Assembly: GCA_023954095.1 (NCBI GenBank)
Contig: JAMLIQ010000005.1
Coordinates: 1-64,000 of the forward strand
Reading direction: 5' to 3'
Source: Burkholderiaceae bacterium
GTDB lineage: Bacteria; Pseudomonadota; Gammaproteobacteria; Burkholderiales; Burkholderiaceae_C
DNA: 64,000 bases
Shown here: in pieces, positions 1 to 8,062 of the stretch
Layout of the letters: every line of letters begins with the position of its first letter
Position numbering within the stretch: the first letter of the stretch is position 1
The notes under the pieces: model-generated
The model's database searches: none
What the model was told of the DNA's origin: nothing
Seen by the model: the letters and a program-made list of their open reading frames with translations, nothing else
Made by a program: the position numbers and the translations under genes

Positions 1-2000
1 GCATCGGCCGCTACCGGGGCCTCGTCAACATGGACGTAGGCAACCAGAACCCCGACGGCACGCCCGCTCTGCAAGAATTTCTGCACCTTGAATACGCGGC
101 AGACGCCGTGCTCTACGTGCCGGTGAGCCAGCTGCAGCTCATCAGCCGCTACTGCGGCGTGTCGCCCGACGACGCGCCGCTGCACAAACTGGGCAGCGGC
201 CAGTGGGAAAAGGCCAAGCGCAAGGCCGCCGAGCAGGTGCGCGACAGCGCGGCCGAGCTGCTCAACATCTACGCCCGCCGCGCCGCGCGCGAAGGCCATG
301 CCTTCCGCTACAGCGCGCAGGACTACGAAACCTTTGCCAACGACTTCGGCTTCGAGGAAACCGCCGACCAGAATGCCGCCATCCACGCCGTCATCCAGGA
401 CATGATCTCGCCCCGCCCCATGGACCGCCTGGTCTGCGGCGACGTGGGCTTTGGCAAGACCGAGGTCGCCCTGCGCGCGGCCTTCGTGGCGGTGACGGGC
501 GGCAAACAGGTGGCCTTCCTGGCGCCCACCACGTTGCTGGCCGAACAGCACCACCAGACGCTGGTGGACCGCTTTTCCAAGTGGCCGGTGAAGATTGCCG
601 AGGTCTCGCGCTTTCGCTCGGGCAAGGAGATCACCGCCGCCATCAAGGGCATCGGCGACGGCACCGTGGACATCGTGGTCGGCACGCACAAGCTGCTATC
701 CGAATCCACCAAGTTCCACAACCTGGGCCTGCTCATCATCGACGAAGAGCACCGCTTCGGCGTGCGCCACAAGGAGCAGATGAAGCAACTGCGCGCCGAG
801 GTGGACGTACTCACCCTCACGGCCACGCCCATCCCGCGCACGCTCGGCATGGCGCTCGAAGGGCTGCGCGACCTCTCGGTCATCGCCACCGCGCCGCAGC
901 GGCGCCTGGCGATCAAGACCTTTGTGCGCAACGAGGGCACGGGCGTGATCCGCGAGGCGGTGCTGCGCGAATTGAAGCGCGGCGGACAGTGCTACTTTCT
1001 GCACAACGAGGTGGAGACCATCGAGAACCGCCGCCAGACGCTCGAAGAAATCCTGCCCGAGGCGCGCATTGCCGTCGCCCACGGCCAGATGCCCGAGCGC
1101 GAGCTGGAACGCGTGATGCGCGACTTTGTGGCGCAGCGCTACAACATCCTGCTGTGCTCGACCATCATCGAGACCGGCATCGACGTGCCCACGGCCAACA
1201 CCATCATCATGAGCCGCGCCGACAAGTTCGGCCTGGCGCAGCTGCACCAGCTGCGCGGCCGCGTGGGCCGCAGCCACCACCAAGCGTATGCCTACCTGAT
1301 GGTGCCCGACACCGAGGGCCTGACCAAGCAGGCGCAGCAGCGGCTCGAAGCCATCCAGCAGATGGAAGAACTGGGCAGCGGCTTTTACCTGGCCATGCAC
1401 GACCTGGAGATCCGCGGCGCGGGCGAGGTGCTGGGCGAAAACCAGAGCGGCAACATGATGGAGATCGGCTTTCAGCTCTACAACGAGATGCTGTCCGAGG
1501 CCGTGCGCTGCCTCAAGGCGGGCAAGGAGCCCGATCTGCTGGCGCCCCTGTCCGTCACCACCGACATCAACCTGCACGCGCCCGCCCTGCTGCCCGACGA
1601 CTACTGCGGCGACGTGCACCTGCGCCTGTCGTTCTACAAAAAACTGGCCACCGCAAAGACCAGCGACCAGATCGATGCCTTGCTCGAAGAAATTGTGGAC
1701 CGTTTCGGCAAACTCCCCCCGCAGGCGCAGACACTGATCGACGTGCACCGGCTGCGTGTGCTGAGCCAGCCCTACGGCGTCATCAAGGTGGATGCAGCGC
1801 CCGGCATCACGAACATCACCTTCCGTCCCCAGCCGCCGGTGGAGCCGATGCGCATCATCGAACTCATCCAGAAGAACCGGCACATCAAGCTGGCAGGCAA
1901 CGAAAAACTGCGCATCGAACGCGAACTGCCCGACCCCAAGGCCCGGGCGCAAATGGTGCGCGACATTCTGCGCAGCCTGGGGCAGCCCCTGTCGGCCTGA
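1..2000 (+). CDS. mfd: Transcription-repair coupling factor Mfd, C-terminal part
   Basis: Mfd is the ATP-driven translocase that removes RNA polymerase stalled at DNA lesions and recruits UvrA. The reading frame is open at the first base, so the N-terminal UvrB-like part lies outside the window; more than 660 of roughly 1,150 residues are visible. In order one sees the end of the RNA-polymerase-interacting domain (LYVPVSQLQLISRY), the helicase Walker A motif GDVGFGKT, the DEEHRFG box, the RecG-like TATPIPRT segment, the QLRGRVGR motif and the C-terminal TRCF domain that regulates UvrA contact. The stop is at 1998-2000. The next gene starts 18 bases later on the same strand. Confidence 0.97.
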   Translation, partial: IGRYRGLVNMDVGNQNPDGTPALQEFLHLEYAADAVLYVPVSQLQLISRYCGVSPDDAPLHKLGSGQWEKAKRKAAEQVRDSAAELLNIYARRAAREGHAFRYSAQDYETFANDFGFEETADQNAAIHAVIQDMISPRPMDRLVCGDVGFGKTEVALRAAFVAVTGGKQVAFLAPTTLLAEQHHQTLVDRFSKWPVKIAEVSRFRSGKEITAAIKGIGDGTVDIVVGTHKLLSESTKFHNLGLLIIDEEHRFGVRHKEQMKQLRAEVDVLTLTATPIPRTLGMALEGLRDLSVIATAPQRRLAIKTFVRNEGTGVIREAVLRELKRGGQCYFLHNEVETIENRRQTLEEILPEARIAVAHGQMPERELERVMRDFVAQRYNILLCSTIIETGIDVPTANTIIMSRADKFGLAQLHQLRGRVGRSHHQAYAYLMVPDTEGLTKQAQQRLEAIQQMEELGSGFYLAMHDLEIRGAGEVLGENQSGNMMEIGFQLYNEMLSEAVRCLKAGKEPDLLAPLSVTTDINLHAPALLPDDYCGDVHLRLSFYKKLATAKTSDQIDALLEEIVDRFGKLPPQAQTLIDVHRLRVLSQPYGVIKVDAAPGITNITFRPQPPVEPMRIIELIQKNRHIKLAGNEKLRIERELPDPKARAQMVRDILRSLGQPLSA

Positions 2001-2018
2001 GGGACTGGATACGACGGC

Positions 2019-2681
2019 ATGATCCGCATGTGGCTCGAATGGCTCATCGTCGGCCTGGCGCTGGCAGCCGCCCTGGCCACCCGGCCCTGGCGGCTGCTCG
2101 CCAGCAAGCCAGCAACCGCCGGAGCTGCAGCCACCGCCAGCCCCCTGCTCACTCCCTTGCTGGCTACGATGGTGCTGCTGCCCTGGCTGTGGGCGCTGCC
2201 GGCCTTGCACGCCATGCCACTGCAATTGCAGTGGTCGGGGGCCTGCCTGGTGGTGCTCATGCTGGGCTGGCCGCTGGCCGTCCTGGTGCTGCTGGCCGTG
2301 GGCGCGGCCACTGGCCTGGTATCACCCATGGACGGGTCGCAATGCCTGGTGGCCACCGTGTGGCAGGGCCTGGTTCCCGCCACACTGGCTCTGCTGCTGG
2401 GCGCCGTGCTACGGCGCCTGACGGGCGAAAACATGTTCGTCTATATCCTCGGACGGGGCTTTCTGGGCACGGCCCTTTGCATCTTCACCGCCTCGGTGCT
2501 CGCCCAATGGGCGGGCAGTCCGCTCCCCGGCGTGGGTGGCCAGCTCTCGCTGGTGGCCCACTGGCTCATGGCCTGGGGCGATGCCGTCGTCACCGGCATG
2601 GTCTGCGCCGTCTTCGTTGCCTTCAAGCCCGACTGGCTTGCGACCTGGTCAGACCGTCTGTACCTGCGCCGCAAAAGTTAA
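2019..2681 (+). CDS. Polytopic inner-membrane protein, possibly CbiM/ECF-permease-like
   Basis: A 220-residue hydrophobic protein with about six predicted membrane segments, beginning directly after the N-terminus (LIVGLALAAALA) and ending with a basic tail RLYLRRKS. The segments around GENMFVYILGRGFLGTALC and WGDAVVTGMVCAVF resemble a family of predicted membrane proteins often annotated as energy-coupling-factor permeases of the CbiM type, but I could not verify this by search. It sits between mfd and serB on the same strand with short spacing, which suggests cotranscription but gives no functional clue. Treat the substrate as unknown; there is no partner ATPase in the window next to it. 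Confidence 0.6.
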   Translation: MIRMWLEWLIVGLALAAALATRPWRLLASKPATAGAAATASPLLTPLLATMVLLPWLWALPALHAMPLQLQWSGACLVVLMLGWPLAVLVLLAVGAATGLVSPMDGSQCLVATVWQGLVPATLALLLGAVLRRLTGENMFVYILGRGFLGTALCIFTASVLAQWAGSPLPGVGGQLSLVAHWLMAWGDAVVTGMVCAVFVAFKPDWLATWSDRLYLRRKS

Positions 2682-2711
2682 TATCCCCCTTCCTCACCGC
2701 CCGCCACGCCC

Positions 2712-3428
2712 ATGACCCACGCTACCGAATTTGCACCCGGCATCATCGTCCAGGACATTGCTCCCCCCCTGCGCCTGTCCGACTTCAAGCTCATCGCCTT
2801 TGACATGGACTCCACGCTCATCAACATTGAATGCGTGGATGAAATTGCCGACGCTGCCGGCCGCAAGGCCGAGGTGGCCGCGATCACCGAAGCCGCCATG
2901 CAAGGCGTGATCACCGACTACAAGGAAAGCCTGCGCCAGCGCGTTGCCCTGCTGCGCGGCGTGCCCGTGGCCCATATGGAACAGGTGCTGCGCGAACGCA
3001 TGCAGTACAACCCCGGTGCGCAGGCACTGGTTGCCGCCTGCCGCAGCGCAGGGCTTGCCACCTTGCTGGTGTCGGGCGGATTCACCTTCTTCGCCGACCA
3101 TGTACGGGCCGGGCTGGGCATACAGTACGCGCGCTCCAATGTGCTGGAGGTGCAGGACGGCCAGTTGACAGGCCGCATGGTGGATCAGGACTGGGGCGAT
3201 ATTTGCGACGGCCAGGAAAAGCGCCGCACCGTACTGGAACTGGCGGCCCTGCTGGGCGTCAGCCGGGCGCAGATCATCGCCGTGGGCGATGGCGCCAACG
3301 ATCTGCCCATGATGGCGATTGCTGGGCTTTCGGTCGCCTTCCGGGCCAAACCCTCGGTGCGCGCGCAGGCCCGCATTGCCATCAACAGCGGCGGCCTCGA
3401 CCGCCTGCTCGAAGTGGTTCAATCTTGA
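2712..3428 (+). CDS. serB: Phosphoserine phosphatase
   Basis: SerB hydrolyses O-phosphoserine to serine, the last step of serine synthesis, in the cytoplasm. The 238-residue protein carries the HAD-superfamily signatures in order: motif I DMDST (nucleophile Asp and acid/base Asp) near residue 32, the LVSGGFTFF loop of motif II, a Lys in the following segment, and motif III GDGANDLPMM near the C-terminus. Length fits the short SerB form without an N-terminal ACT domain. The stop codon overlaps the TTG start of the downstream thioredoxin-like gene, so the two are probably translationally coupled. Confidence 0.95.
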   Translation: MTHATEFAPGIIVQDIAPPLRLSDFKLIAFDMDSTLINIECVDEIADAAGRKAEVAAITEAAMQGVITDYKESLRQRVALLRGVPVAHMEQVLRERMQYNPGAQALVAACRSAGLATLLVSGGFTFFADHVRAGLGIQYARSNVLEVQDGQLTGRMVDQDWGDICDGQEKRRTVLELAALLGVSRAQIIAVGDGANDLPMMAIAGLSVAFRAKPSVRAQARIAINSGGLDRLLEVVQS

Positions 3429-3973
3429 CGGTATCGCTGTGGCAGCGCCTTGCCACGGTGCTGCGACGCCAGCGCTGGCGCGCGCACCTGGGCACCCTGT
3501 TGACGGTGCTGGCCGTGCTGGTGGGCGCACACCTCTGGCAGACACGCCATGTGCCGCCCGGGCCCGTGCCCGACCTGCCGCTGGTGCTGACCACGGGCGA
3601 GACCACCACCTTGCATGCGTGGCGGGCGCAGTACCCTGGCCAGCCCGTGGCCCTGCATGTCTGGGCCGAATGGTGTCCCATCTGCCGCACGGAAGAACAC
3701 AGCATCACGCGGCTGCACCAGGACTGGCCCGTGCTCACGCTGGCCATGCAGTCTGGCGGGCTGCAGCCGGTACAAAAGGTTCTGGAAAAACGCCGGCTGC
3801 CCTGGAACACCGCCATTGACAGCCAGGGCTCCTTGGCCCGCAGTCTGGGTGTGCAGTCGGTGCCCGCCCTGCTGGTACTGGATGCGAACGGCCGCATCCG
3901 CGCCGCATCGGTGGGCTATACCAGCGAAATCGGCATGCGGCTGCGCATGCTCTGGGTGCGCATGGTTCAGTGA
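3425..3973 (+). CDS. Membrane-anchored thioredoxin-like protein (CPIC active site)
   Basis: A 182-residue protein with an N-terminal signal-anchor (about residues 18-36, LGTLLTVLAVLVGAHLW) followed by a periplasmic thioredoxin-fold domain with the redox motif WCPIC near residue 81. The cis-Pro loop VQSVPALLVLD and the TlpA/ScsD-like layout suggest a thiol:disulfide interchange protein acting on envelope cysteines. I chose the TTG at 3425, which overlaps the serB stop (TTGA), because the hydrophobic anchor begins soon after it and no ATG precedes the anchor. The gene ends 7 bases into the convergent nsrR gene. The physiological partner cannot be read from the sequence. Confidence 0.85.
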   Translation: MTVSLWQRLATVLRRQRWRAHLGTLLTVLAVLVGAHLWQTRHVPPGPVPDLPLVLTTGETTTLHAWRAQYPGQPVALHVWAEWCPICRTEEHSITRLHQDWPVLTLAMQSGGLQPVQKVLEKRRLPWNTAIDSQGSLARSLGVQSVPALLVLDANGRIRAASVGYTSEIGMRLRMLWVRMVQ

Positions 3974-4434
3974 GGCAGGGTCGGCAGGCCCGGCACCAGC
4001 CGGATCGTACCCGGGCGTTGCTCGGCCGGCGGGGCCATGAGGTCTTCGAGCGTCAACGCATCGAGCACCTGGAAGAAGCTCTGCACGGCCTTGCCCAGCA
4101 CGCCTTGCAAGCGGCAGTGGCTGCTGAGACGGCATTGGTTGTTCTCCGGGTCGAAGCACTCGACGACCGTGAAATCCGTCTCGGTGGCACGAACCACCGC
4201 GCCGATATTGATCTCGCGGGCGGGCTTCATCAGGCGCATGCCGCCGCCACGGCCGCGTGTGGTTTCCAGCAGGCCAATGGCCGATAGCTCCTGCACGATT
4301 TTGGTGAGATGGCTGCGGGAAATGCCGTAGCTCTCAGCCACCTCGCTGATGGTGACCGGCTGCGCACGCCCCTCGCAGGCGGCGCAGTACATCAGCACCC
4401 GCAAGGTGAAATCCGTCCACTGGGTGAGTCTCAT
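3967..4434 (-). CDS. nsrR: Rrf2-family nitric-oxide-sensing repressor NsrR
   Basis: A 155-residue Rrf2-family regulator with an N-terminal winged HTH (ISEVAESYGISRSHLTKIV) and three cysteines at positions 93, 101 and 107 (spacing C-x7-C-x5-C), the expected ligands of the iron-sulfur cluster that NO destroys in NsrR. The RGRGGGMRL wing motif is typical. It is divergently oriented from a YtfE/ScdA-type iron-centre repair gene, the classic NsrR target, with palindromic sequence in the space between them. IscR or another Rrf2 member is the alternative, but the cysteine spacing and neighbour favour NsrR. Confidence 0.9.
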   Translation of the reverse strand: MRLTQWTDFTLRVLMYCAACEGRAQPVTISEVAESYGISRSHLTKIVQELSAIGLLETTRGRGGGMRLMKPAREINIGAVVRATETDFTVVECFDPENNQCRLSSHCRLQGVLGKAVQSFFQVLDALTLEDLMAPPAEQRPGTIRLVPGLPTLPH

Positions 4435-4462
4435 GGAACTTGCCGCAAGTCAAGAAAAATAC

Positions 4463-4496
4463 GCATATGTTTTGAATTTTATTCTATAAAATATGC
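4463..4496. promoter_or_regulatory. Palindromic operator region between nsrR and ytfE (candidate NsrR site)
   Basis: The AT-rich space between the two divergent genes holds a 7-3-7 palindrome, ATTTTAT-TCT-ATAAAAT (4476-4492). It is nested within a wider imperfect inverted repeat, GCATATGTTTT (4463-4473) and AAAATATGC (4488-4496). NsrR sites are AT-rich dyads containing GCAT-type half sites, so this is a plausible operator for both genes. The assignment is an inference from position and symmetry. Confidence 0.55.
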
Positions 4497-4528
4497 AATC
4501 ACAGTGCATCTTTATAAGGACATACCCC

Positions 4529-5281
4529 ATGAACGCCCCCATGTCGCCTGCTGAGGCCTCGGCATCTGCTCTGGATGCAGGCCAGTCCATTGGCCAGCTT
4601 GCCGTTGAGTTGCCCGGTTCCACCGCCGTGTTCCGCCGCCTGAAGCTGGACTTTTGCTGTGGTGGCCACCTGAGCCTGGCCCAGGCCGTGGCGGAAAAGG
4701 GACTGGACCTGCAGGCCGTCCTGGATGAACTGGCGCAGTTGCAGCGCCCCGCCAGCCTGCCCGAGGTGACCGAGCCCGGCGCGCTGATCGACCACATCCT
4801 GGTGCGCTACCACGAGGTGCATCGTGCCCAGTTGCCCGAACTCATCCGCATGGCGCACCGCGTGGAAAGCGTGCACCGCGCCAACCCCCATGTCCCCGCA
4901 GGCCTGGGCGACCTGCTGGAAGAAATCCAGGCTGAACTGTTGAGCCACATGCAGAAGGAAGAGAACATTCTGTTCCCCATGCTCAAGTCGGGTGGCAACC
5001 CTTTCGTTCAGCACCCCATCAGCGTGATGCGCTCGGAGCATGTGGACCACGGCGCTGCCCTGGACAAACTCAACGCCCTGACCAACGACGCTACGCCGCC
5101 GGCTGGCGCCTGCAATACCTGGCGCGCGCTCTACAGCGGCATTGCGCAGCTCAATGACGATCTGATCAACCACATCCACCTGGAAAACAACGTGCTGTTC
5201 CCCGCCTTCGAAGCCCAGGCCCAGAAAGCCATGGGCGGCGGCGGATGCGGAGGCAGCGGCGGCGGCTGCCAGTGCGGCTGA
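4529..5281 (+). CDS. ytfE: Iron-sulfur cluster repair protein, YtfE/ScdA (RIC) family
   Basis: A 250-residue di-iron protein that restores iron-sulfur clusters damaged by nitric oxide or oxidants. The N-terminal ScdA_N domain shows the hallmark LKLDFCCGG motif near residue 43. The hemerythrin-like domain follows with spaced ligands in HEVHRAQ, HMQKEENILFPM, HVDHG and HIHLENNVLFP. The ATG at 4529 is preceded by AAGGA (4516-4520) at good spacing and is preferred over an upstream in-frame ATG at 4493 that lies inside the palindrome. The protein ends in an unusual Gly/Cys tail (GGGGCGGSGGGCQCG). It is divergent from nsrR, which probably represses it. Confidence 0.93.
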   Translation: MNAPMSPAEASASALDAGQSIGQLAVELPGSTAVFRRLKLDFCCGGHLSLAQAVAEKGLDLQAVLDELAQLQRPASLPEVTEPGALIDHILVRYHEVHRAQLPELIRMAHRVESVHRANPHVPAGLGDLLEEIQAELLSHMQKEENILFPMLKSGGNPFVQHPISVMRSEHVDHGAALDKLNALTNDATPPAGACNTWRALYSGIAQLNDDLINHIHLENNVLFPAFEAQAQKAMGGGGCGGSGGGCQCG

Positions 5282-5297
5282 ACCTGAAAATCCGGTC

Positions 5298-5531
5298 TCA
5301 ACCGTCAACCCCGCGCGGGCGCAGGGGATCAAGCAAGGCTGACAGGCCGTTGTGGTCGATCTCGTGCATCAGGGCCAGCAAGCGGCCCAGCTCGCCGCGT
5401 GGAAAGCCCTCGCGCGCAAACCAGTTCAGGTAGTTGCCGGGCAGGTCGGCCAGCAGGCGCCCTTCGTACTTGCCAAAGGGCATGCGCGTCTCTACCAGCT
5501 TTTGCAGCTGCGCGGGGTCCATGGGCGCCAT
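5298..5531 (-). CDS. DUF3820 family small protein
   Basis: A 77-residue protein whose core MPFGKYEGRLLADLPGNYL matches the DUF3820 family (also described as a putative quorum-sensing-regulated virulence factor fold). The conserved FGKY and LP..YL positions are present. Function is unknown. It is convergent with ytfE and lies 4 bases from the end of yciH on the same strand, so it is probably the last gene of a DUF2721-yciH-DUF3820 unit. A second ATG at 5522 is an equally possible start. Confidence 0.8.
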   Translation of the reverse strand: MAPMDPAQLQKLVETRMPFGKYEGRLLADLPGNYLNWFAREGFPRGELGRLLALMHEIDHNGLSALLDPLRPRGVDG

Positions 5532-5535
5532 GCGT

Positions 5536-5898
5536 TCAGCCCCCGGCCCGTTTGGCGGCCAGGCCCTGCTTGCGCAGCAGCTCCAGCACCTGGTCGGCGT
5601 GGTCGCCCTGCACCTCGATCACGCCGTCCTTCACCGTACCGCCGCTGCCGCAGCCCGTTCTGAGCAGCTTGCCCAGTGGCACCAGGGCCGCATCATCCAG
5701 GGGCAATCCGCGCACCACCGTCACGGTCTTGCCCCCGCGTCCCTTGCTTTCGCGGCTGACGCGGGCCGTGCCATCACCGGCCGGACGCGGCCGGGCCTGG
5801 CGGCAGATGCATTCGGCCACGGGCTGGCGGCAGTCCGGGCACATGCGGCCCGCATCGGTGGAATACACCAGCCCCCCGGTCCTGGACGCCGACTTCAT
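5536..5898 (-). CDS. yciH: SUI1/eIF1-like translation factor YciH
   Basis: A 120-residue protein with the SUI1 fold. It has an N-terminal CxxC pair plus CIC (MCPDCRQPVAECIC), unusual for the E. coli protein but common in betaproteobacterial homologues, then the basic stretch GRGGKTVTVVRGL and the SUI1 core LRTGCGSGGTVKDGVIEVQG. YciH homologues influence start-site selection in translation; in bacteria the role is auxiliary. The ATG overlaps the stop of the upstream DUF2721 gene by four bases (ATGA), so translation is coupled. Confidence 0.9.
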   Translation of the reverse strand: MKSASRTGGLVYSTDAGRMCPDCRQPVAECICRQARPRPAGDGTARVSRESKGRGGKTVTVVRGLPLDDAALVPLGKLLRTGCGSGGTVKDGVIEVQGDHADQVLELLRKQGLAAKRAGG

Positions 5899-6350
5899 GG
5901 GGCAGCGCCTTCATTCAACAGCGGGAAATTGAGCAGGCGCGTGGCAATCACGGTTTCCGTCAAGAAGCACACCAGCGCCAGCAGGAACGACACCACTCCG
6001 GCCAGAAACCCCGCCACCGCCATGCGGTTGGCCTGAAAGCTGGTGGTCTCCCCCAGAAACAGCAGAATGATGGTGAGCCCGATCAGGAAGGCGCACAAGG
6101 TCAGCAGCGCAATACAGCCATTGGCCAGCCGCCCGCGCGTGCGCAACTGGGCCAGCTCCCGGTAGGCCGAGGCCACGAAATCGGCCTCCCTGCGGGCCCG
6201 GTCCTCGACCAGGCGCGCCCGGTCGATGATGCGCGCCAGGCGCCCGGCCACCGCGCCGATCATGCCCGACACGGCCGTGAGAAGGAACACCGGCGCAACC
6301 GCCAGCTGGATGCCATGGGTAATGGCACTGGAATCGAGGGCAAAGGCCAT
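5895..6350 (-). CDS. DUF2721 family membrane protein
   Basis: A protein of about 151 residues starting MAFALDSSAITHGIQLAVAP. It has three membrane segments: one near the N-terminus (VAPVFLLTAVSGMIGAVAG) and two C-terminal ones (IALLTLCAFLIGLTIILLFL and VSFLLALVCFLTETVIA). A charged cytoplasmic loop with RIIDRARLVEDRARRE lies between the first and second. This layout and the RxxxIIDRxR motif fit DUF2721. I preferred the ATG at 6350 over an upstream one at 6419 because the family starts close to the first helix. Function unknown. It overlaps yciH by four bases. Confidence 0.85.
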   Translation of the reverse strand: MAFALDSSAITHGIQLAVAPVFLLTAVSGMIGAVAGRLARIIDRARLVEDRARREADFVASAYRELAQLRTRGRLANGCIALLTLCAFLIGLTIILLFLGETTSFQANRMAVAGFLAGVVSFLLALVCFLTETVIATRLLNFPLLNEGAAP

Positions 6351-6458
6351 GGACTGGTTTTTTGTGAAAAGCAGGCGTGGATTATCGGCGGTGCCGCACA
6401 ATGCCTGTCTTTGTTCCATCTTCGCCAGCAGGGGCCGCCGCGGCTCCAGCGCCTATTC

Positions 6459-7715
6459 ATGCCTTTTGCCTCTCTCGGTCTCTCCCCCGCCCTGGCTGCT
6501 GCGGCCGCAGCGCAGGGCTTTCAATCCCCCACGCCCATCCAGGCCGAGGCTATTCCCCCCATCCTGCGCGGTGCCGATCTGCTGGGCCAGGCGCAGACGG
6601 GCTCGGGCAAGACCGCTGCCTTTGCCCTGCCGCTGCTGCAGCGGGTGCAAGAGACCCGCCTGCCCGGCCAGCGGAATGTGCAGGCCCTGGTGCTGGTGCC
6701 CACCCGGGAGCTGGCGGCCCAGGTCGGTGGCGTGCTGCGCGGCCTGGCCGCCGCACTGCCGTCGCCGCCGCGCATTGCCGTGGTGTTTGGCGGTGTTTCC
6801 ATCAACCCGCAGATGATGGCGCTGCGCGGTGGCGCCGACGTGGTGGTCGCCACCCCGGGCCGCCTGCTCGATCTGGTGGAACACAACGCGCTGCGCCTGT
6901 CCGGGGCGGGCCTGCTGGTGCTCGACGAGGCCGACCGACTGCTCGGCCTGGGCTTTGCCGACGAGCTGCAGCGCGTACTGGCGCTGCTGCCGCGCCAGCG
7001 CCAGAACCTGCTGTTCTCGGCCACTTTCCCGGACGAGGTGCAGCAGTTGGCGCAGCGCTTGTTGCGCGACCCCGTGCGCGCCGAGATTGCGGCAACGCCC
7101 ACGCACGCGCCCGACATCCAGGAACGTGCCATCCAGGTCGATCCTGAACGCCGCACCCAACTGCTGCGCCATCTGGTGCAGACGCACGGGTGGTCCCGTG
7201 TGCTGGTGTTTGTGGCCACACAGTACGCGGCCGAGCATGTGGCCGAGAAGCTCTACAAGGCCGGAATTTTTGCATCACCCTTCCATGGCGGGCTCAGCCA
7301 GGGCGCCCGCAAGCAGGTGCTGCAGGAGTTCAAGGACGAGCGCTGGCAGGTGGTGGTCACCACGGACCTGGCCGCACGCGGCATCGACATTGCGCAGTTG
7401 CCCGCCGTCGTCAACTACGATCTGCCGCGCTCCGCCGTGGACTATGTGCACCGCATTGGCCGCACCGGGCGCGCAGGCGAAGGCGGCGTGGCGGTCAGCT
7501 TTATCAGCGCGGACACCCAAACCCATTGGCAGCTGATCGAAAAGCGCCAGGGCCGGAAGATCCCCCACGGGCAGATGCCCGGCTTCGAGCCCACGAAAAC
7601 CGCGCCCGCAGCCGCCGTGCCGGGCATCGGCGGCGTCAAGGGCCGACGGCCCAGCAAGAAAGACAAGTTGCGGGCCGCAGGCTTGCTCCCGCCGCTCGGT
7701 CAATCCTCGGAGTGA
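6459..7715 (+). CDS. rhlE: DEAD-box RNA helicase, RhlE type
   Basis: A 418-residue ATP-dependent RNA helicase. All motifs are visible in order: Q motif FQSPTPIQ, motif I AQTGSGKT, Ia PTRELAAQ, Ib TPGR, II DEAD, III SAT, IV VFVAT, V TTDLAARGID and VI HRIGRTGR, followed by a short basic C-terminal extension (KGRRPSKKDKLRAAG) as in RhlE. It probably acts in ribosome assembly or mRNA turnover. The ATG at 6459 is chosen because it places FASLGLSP at the usual N-terminus; an in-frame upstream start at 6315 would add 48 unrelated residues. It is divergent from the DUF2721 unit and ends 15 bases inside the convergent DUF6172 gene. Confidence 0.93.
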   Translation: MPFASLGLSPALAAAAAAQGFQSPTPIQAEAIPPILRGADLLGQAQTGSGKTAAFALPLLQRVQETRLPGQRNVQALVLVPTRELAAQVGGVLRGLAAALPSPPRIAVVFGGVSINPQMMALRGGADVVVATPGRLLDLVEHNALRLSGAGLLVLDEADRLLGLGFADELQRVLALLPRQRQNLLFSATFPDEVQQLAQRLLRDPVRAEIAATPTHAPDIQERAIQVDPERRTQLLRHLVQTHGWSRVLVFVATQYAAEHVAEKLYKAGIFASPFHGGLSQGARKQVLQEFKDERWQVVVTTDLAARGIDIAQLPAVVNYDLPRSAVDYVHRIGRTGRAGEGGVAVSFISADTQTHWQLIEKRQGRKIPHGQMPGFEPTKTAPAAAVPGIGGVKGRRPSKKDKLRAAGLLPPLGQSSE

Positions 7716-8014
7716 GGTTCGGCAGGGCGGTTCCGTGGCGGGCGCTGGGCGGCGCGCGCCAGGATTTCCAGGTAAAACTGCCCAGCCTGCGCGGCGGCCG
7801 CGGCGTCAATCAACCCCATGATACCGGCCAGTGCAGCCGGTTCGGGTGCGCTGGGCGGTACGGCAAAACGGCAGTCGAAATCCCAGAAATCCGCGCCTTC
7901 GGGCAAGGTCTTGCCGCGTTCGCGGCGCAGGTATTTGCGGATTTCGTGCTTGATGGCGTCCAGGCGCCGGTCGGGGTGCAGGCCCTCGACGTGCAGGGCA
8001 AAGGTTTTTTTCAT
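7700..8014 (-). CDS. DUF6172 family protein
   Basis: A protein of about 104 residues starting MKKTFALHVEGLHPDRRLDA. The conserved HPDR, KHEIRKYLRRER and EGADFWDFDC segments match a small uncharacterised proteobacterial family (DUF6172). It has no signal peptide or membrane segment. The ATG at 8014 is preferred over one nine codons upstream because the family begins MKKTF. It overlaps the end of the convergent helicase gene by 16 bases. Confidence 0.75.
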   Translation of the reverse strand: MKKTFALHVEGLHPDRRLDAIKHEIRKYLRRERGKTLPEGADFWDFDCRFAVPPSAPEPAALAGIMGLIDAAAAAQAGQFYLEILARAAQRPPRNRPAEPHSED

Positions 8015-8062
8015 GGCCAATGGTAGCGCGCCGTCAGCCACCGGTAGCCCTGCAGTGCCACA

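Noticed and set aside
203..2803. An 866-codon plus-strand frame overlapping mfd and the next gene
   Set aside because: It is an Arg/Pro/Ala/Gly-rich frame-shifted reading of mfd, with no motifs and no start signals.
4493..4528. Upstream ATG as the start of ytfE
   Set aside because: It lies inside the palindromic operator, has no ribosome binding site, and the ATG at 4529 has AAGGA at good spacing and matches the family N-terminus.
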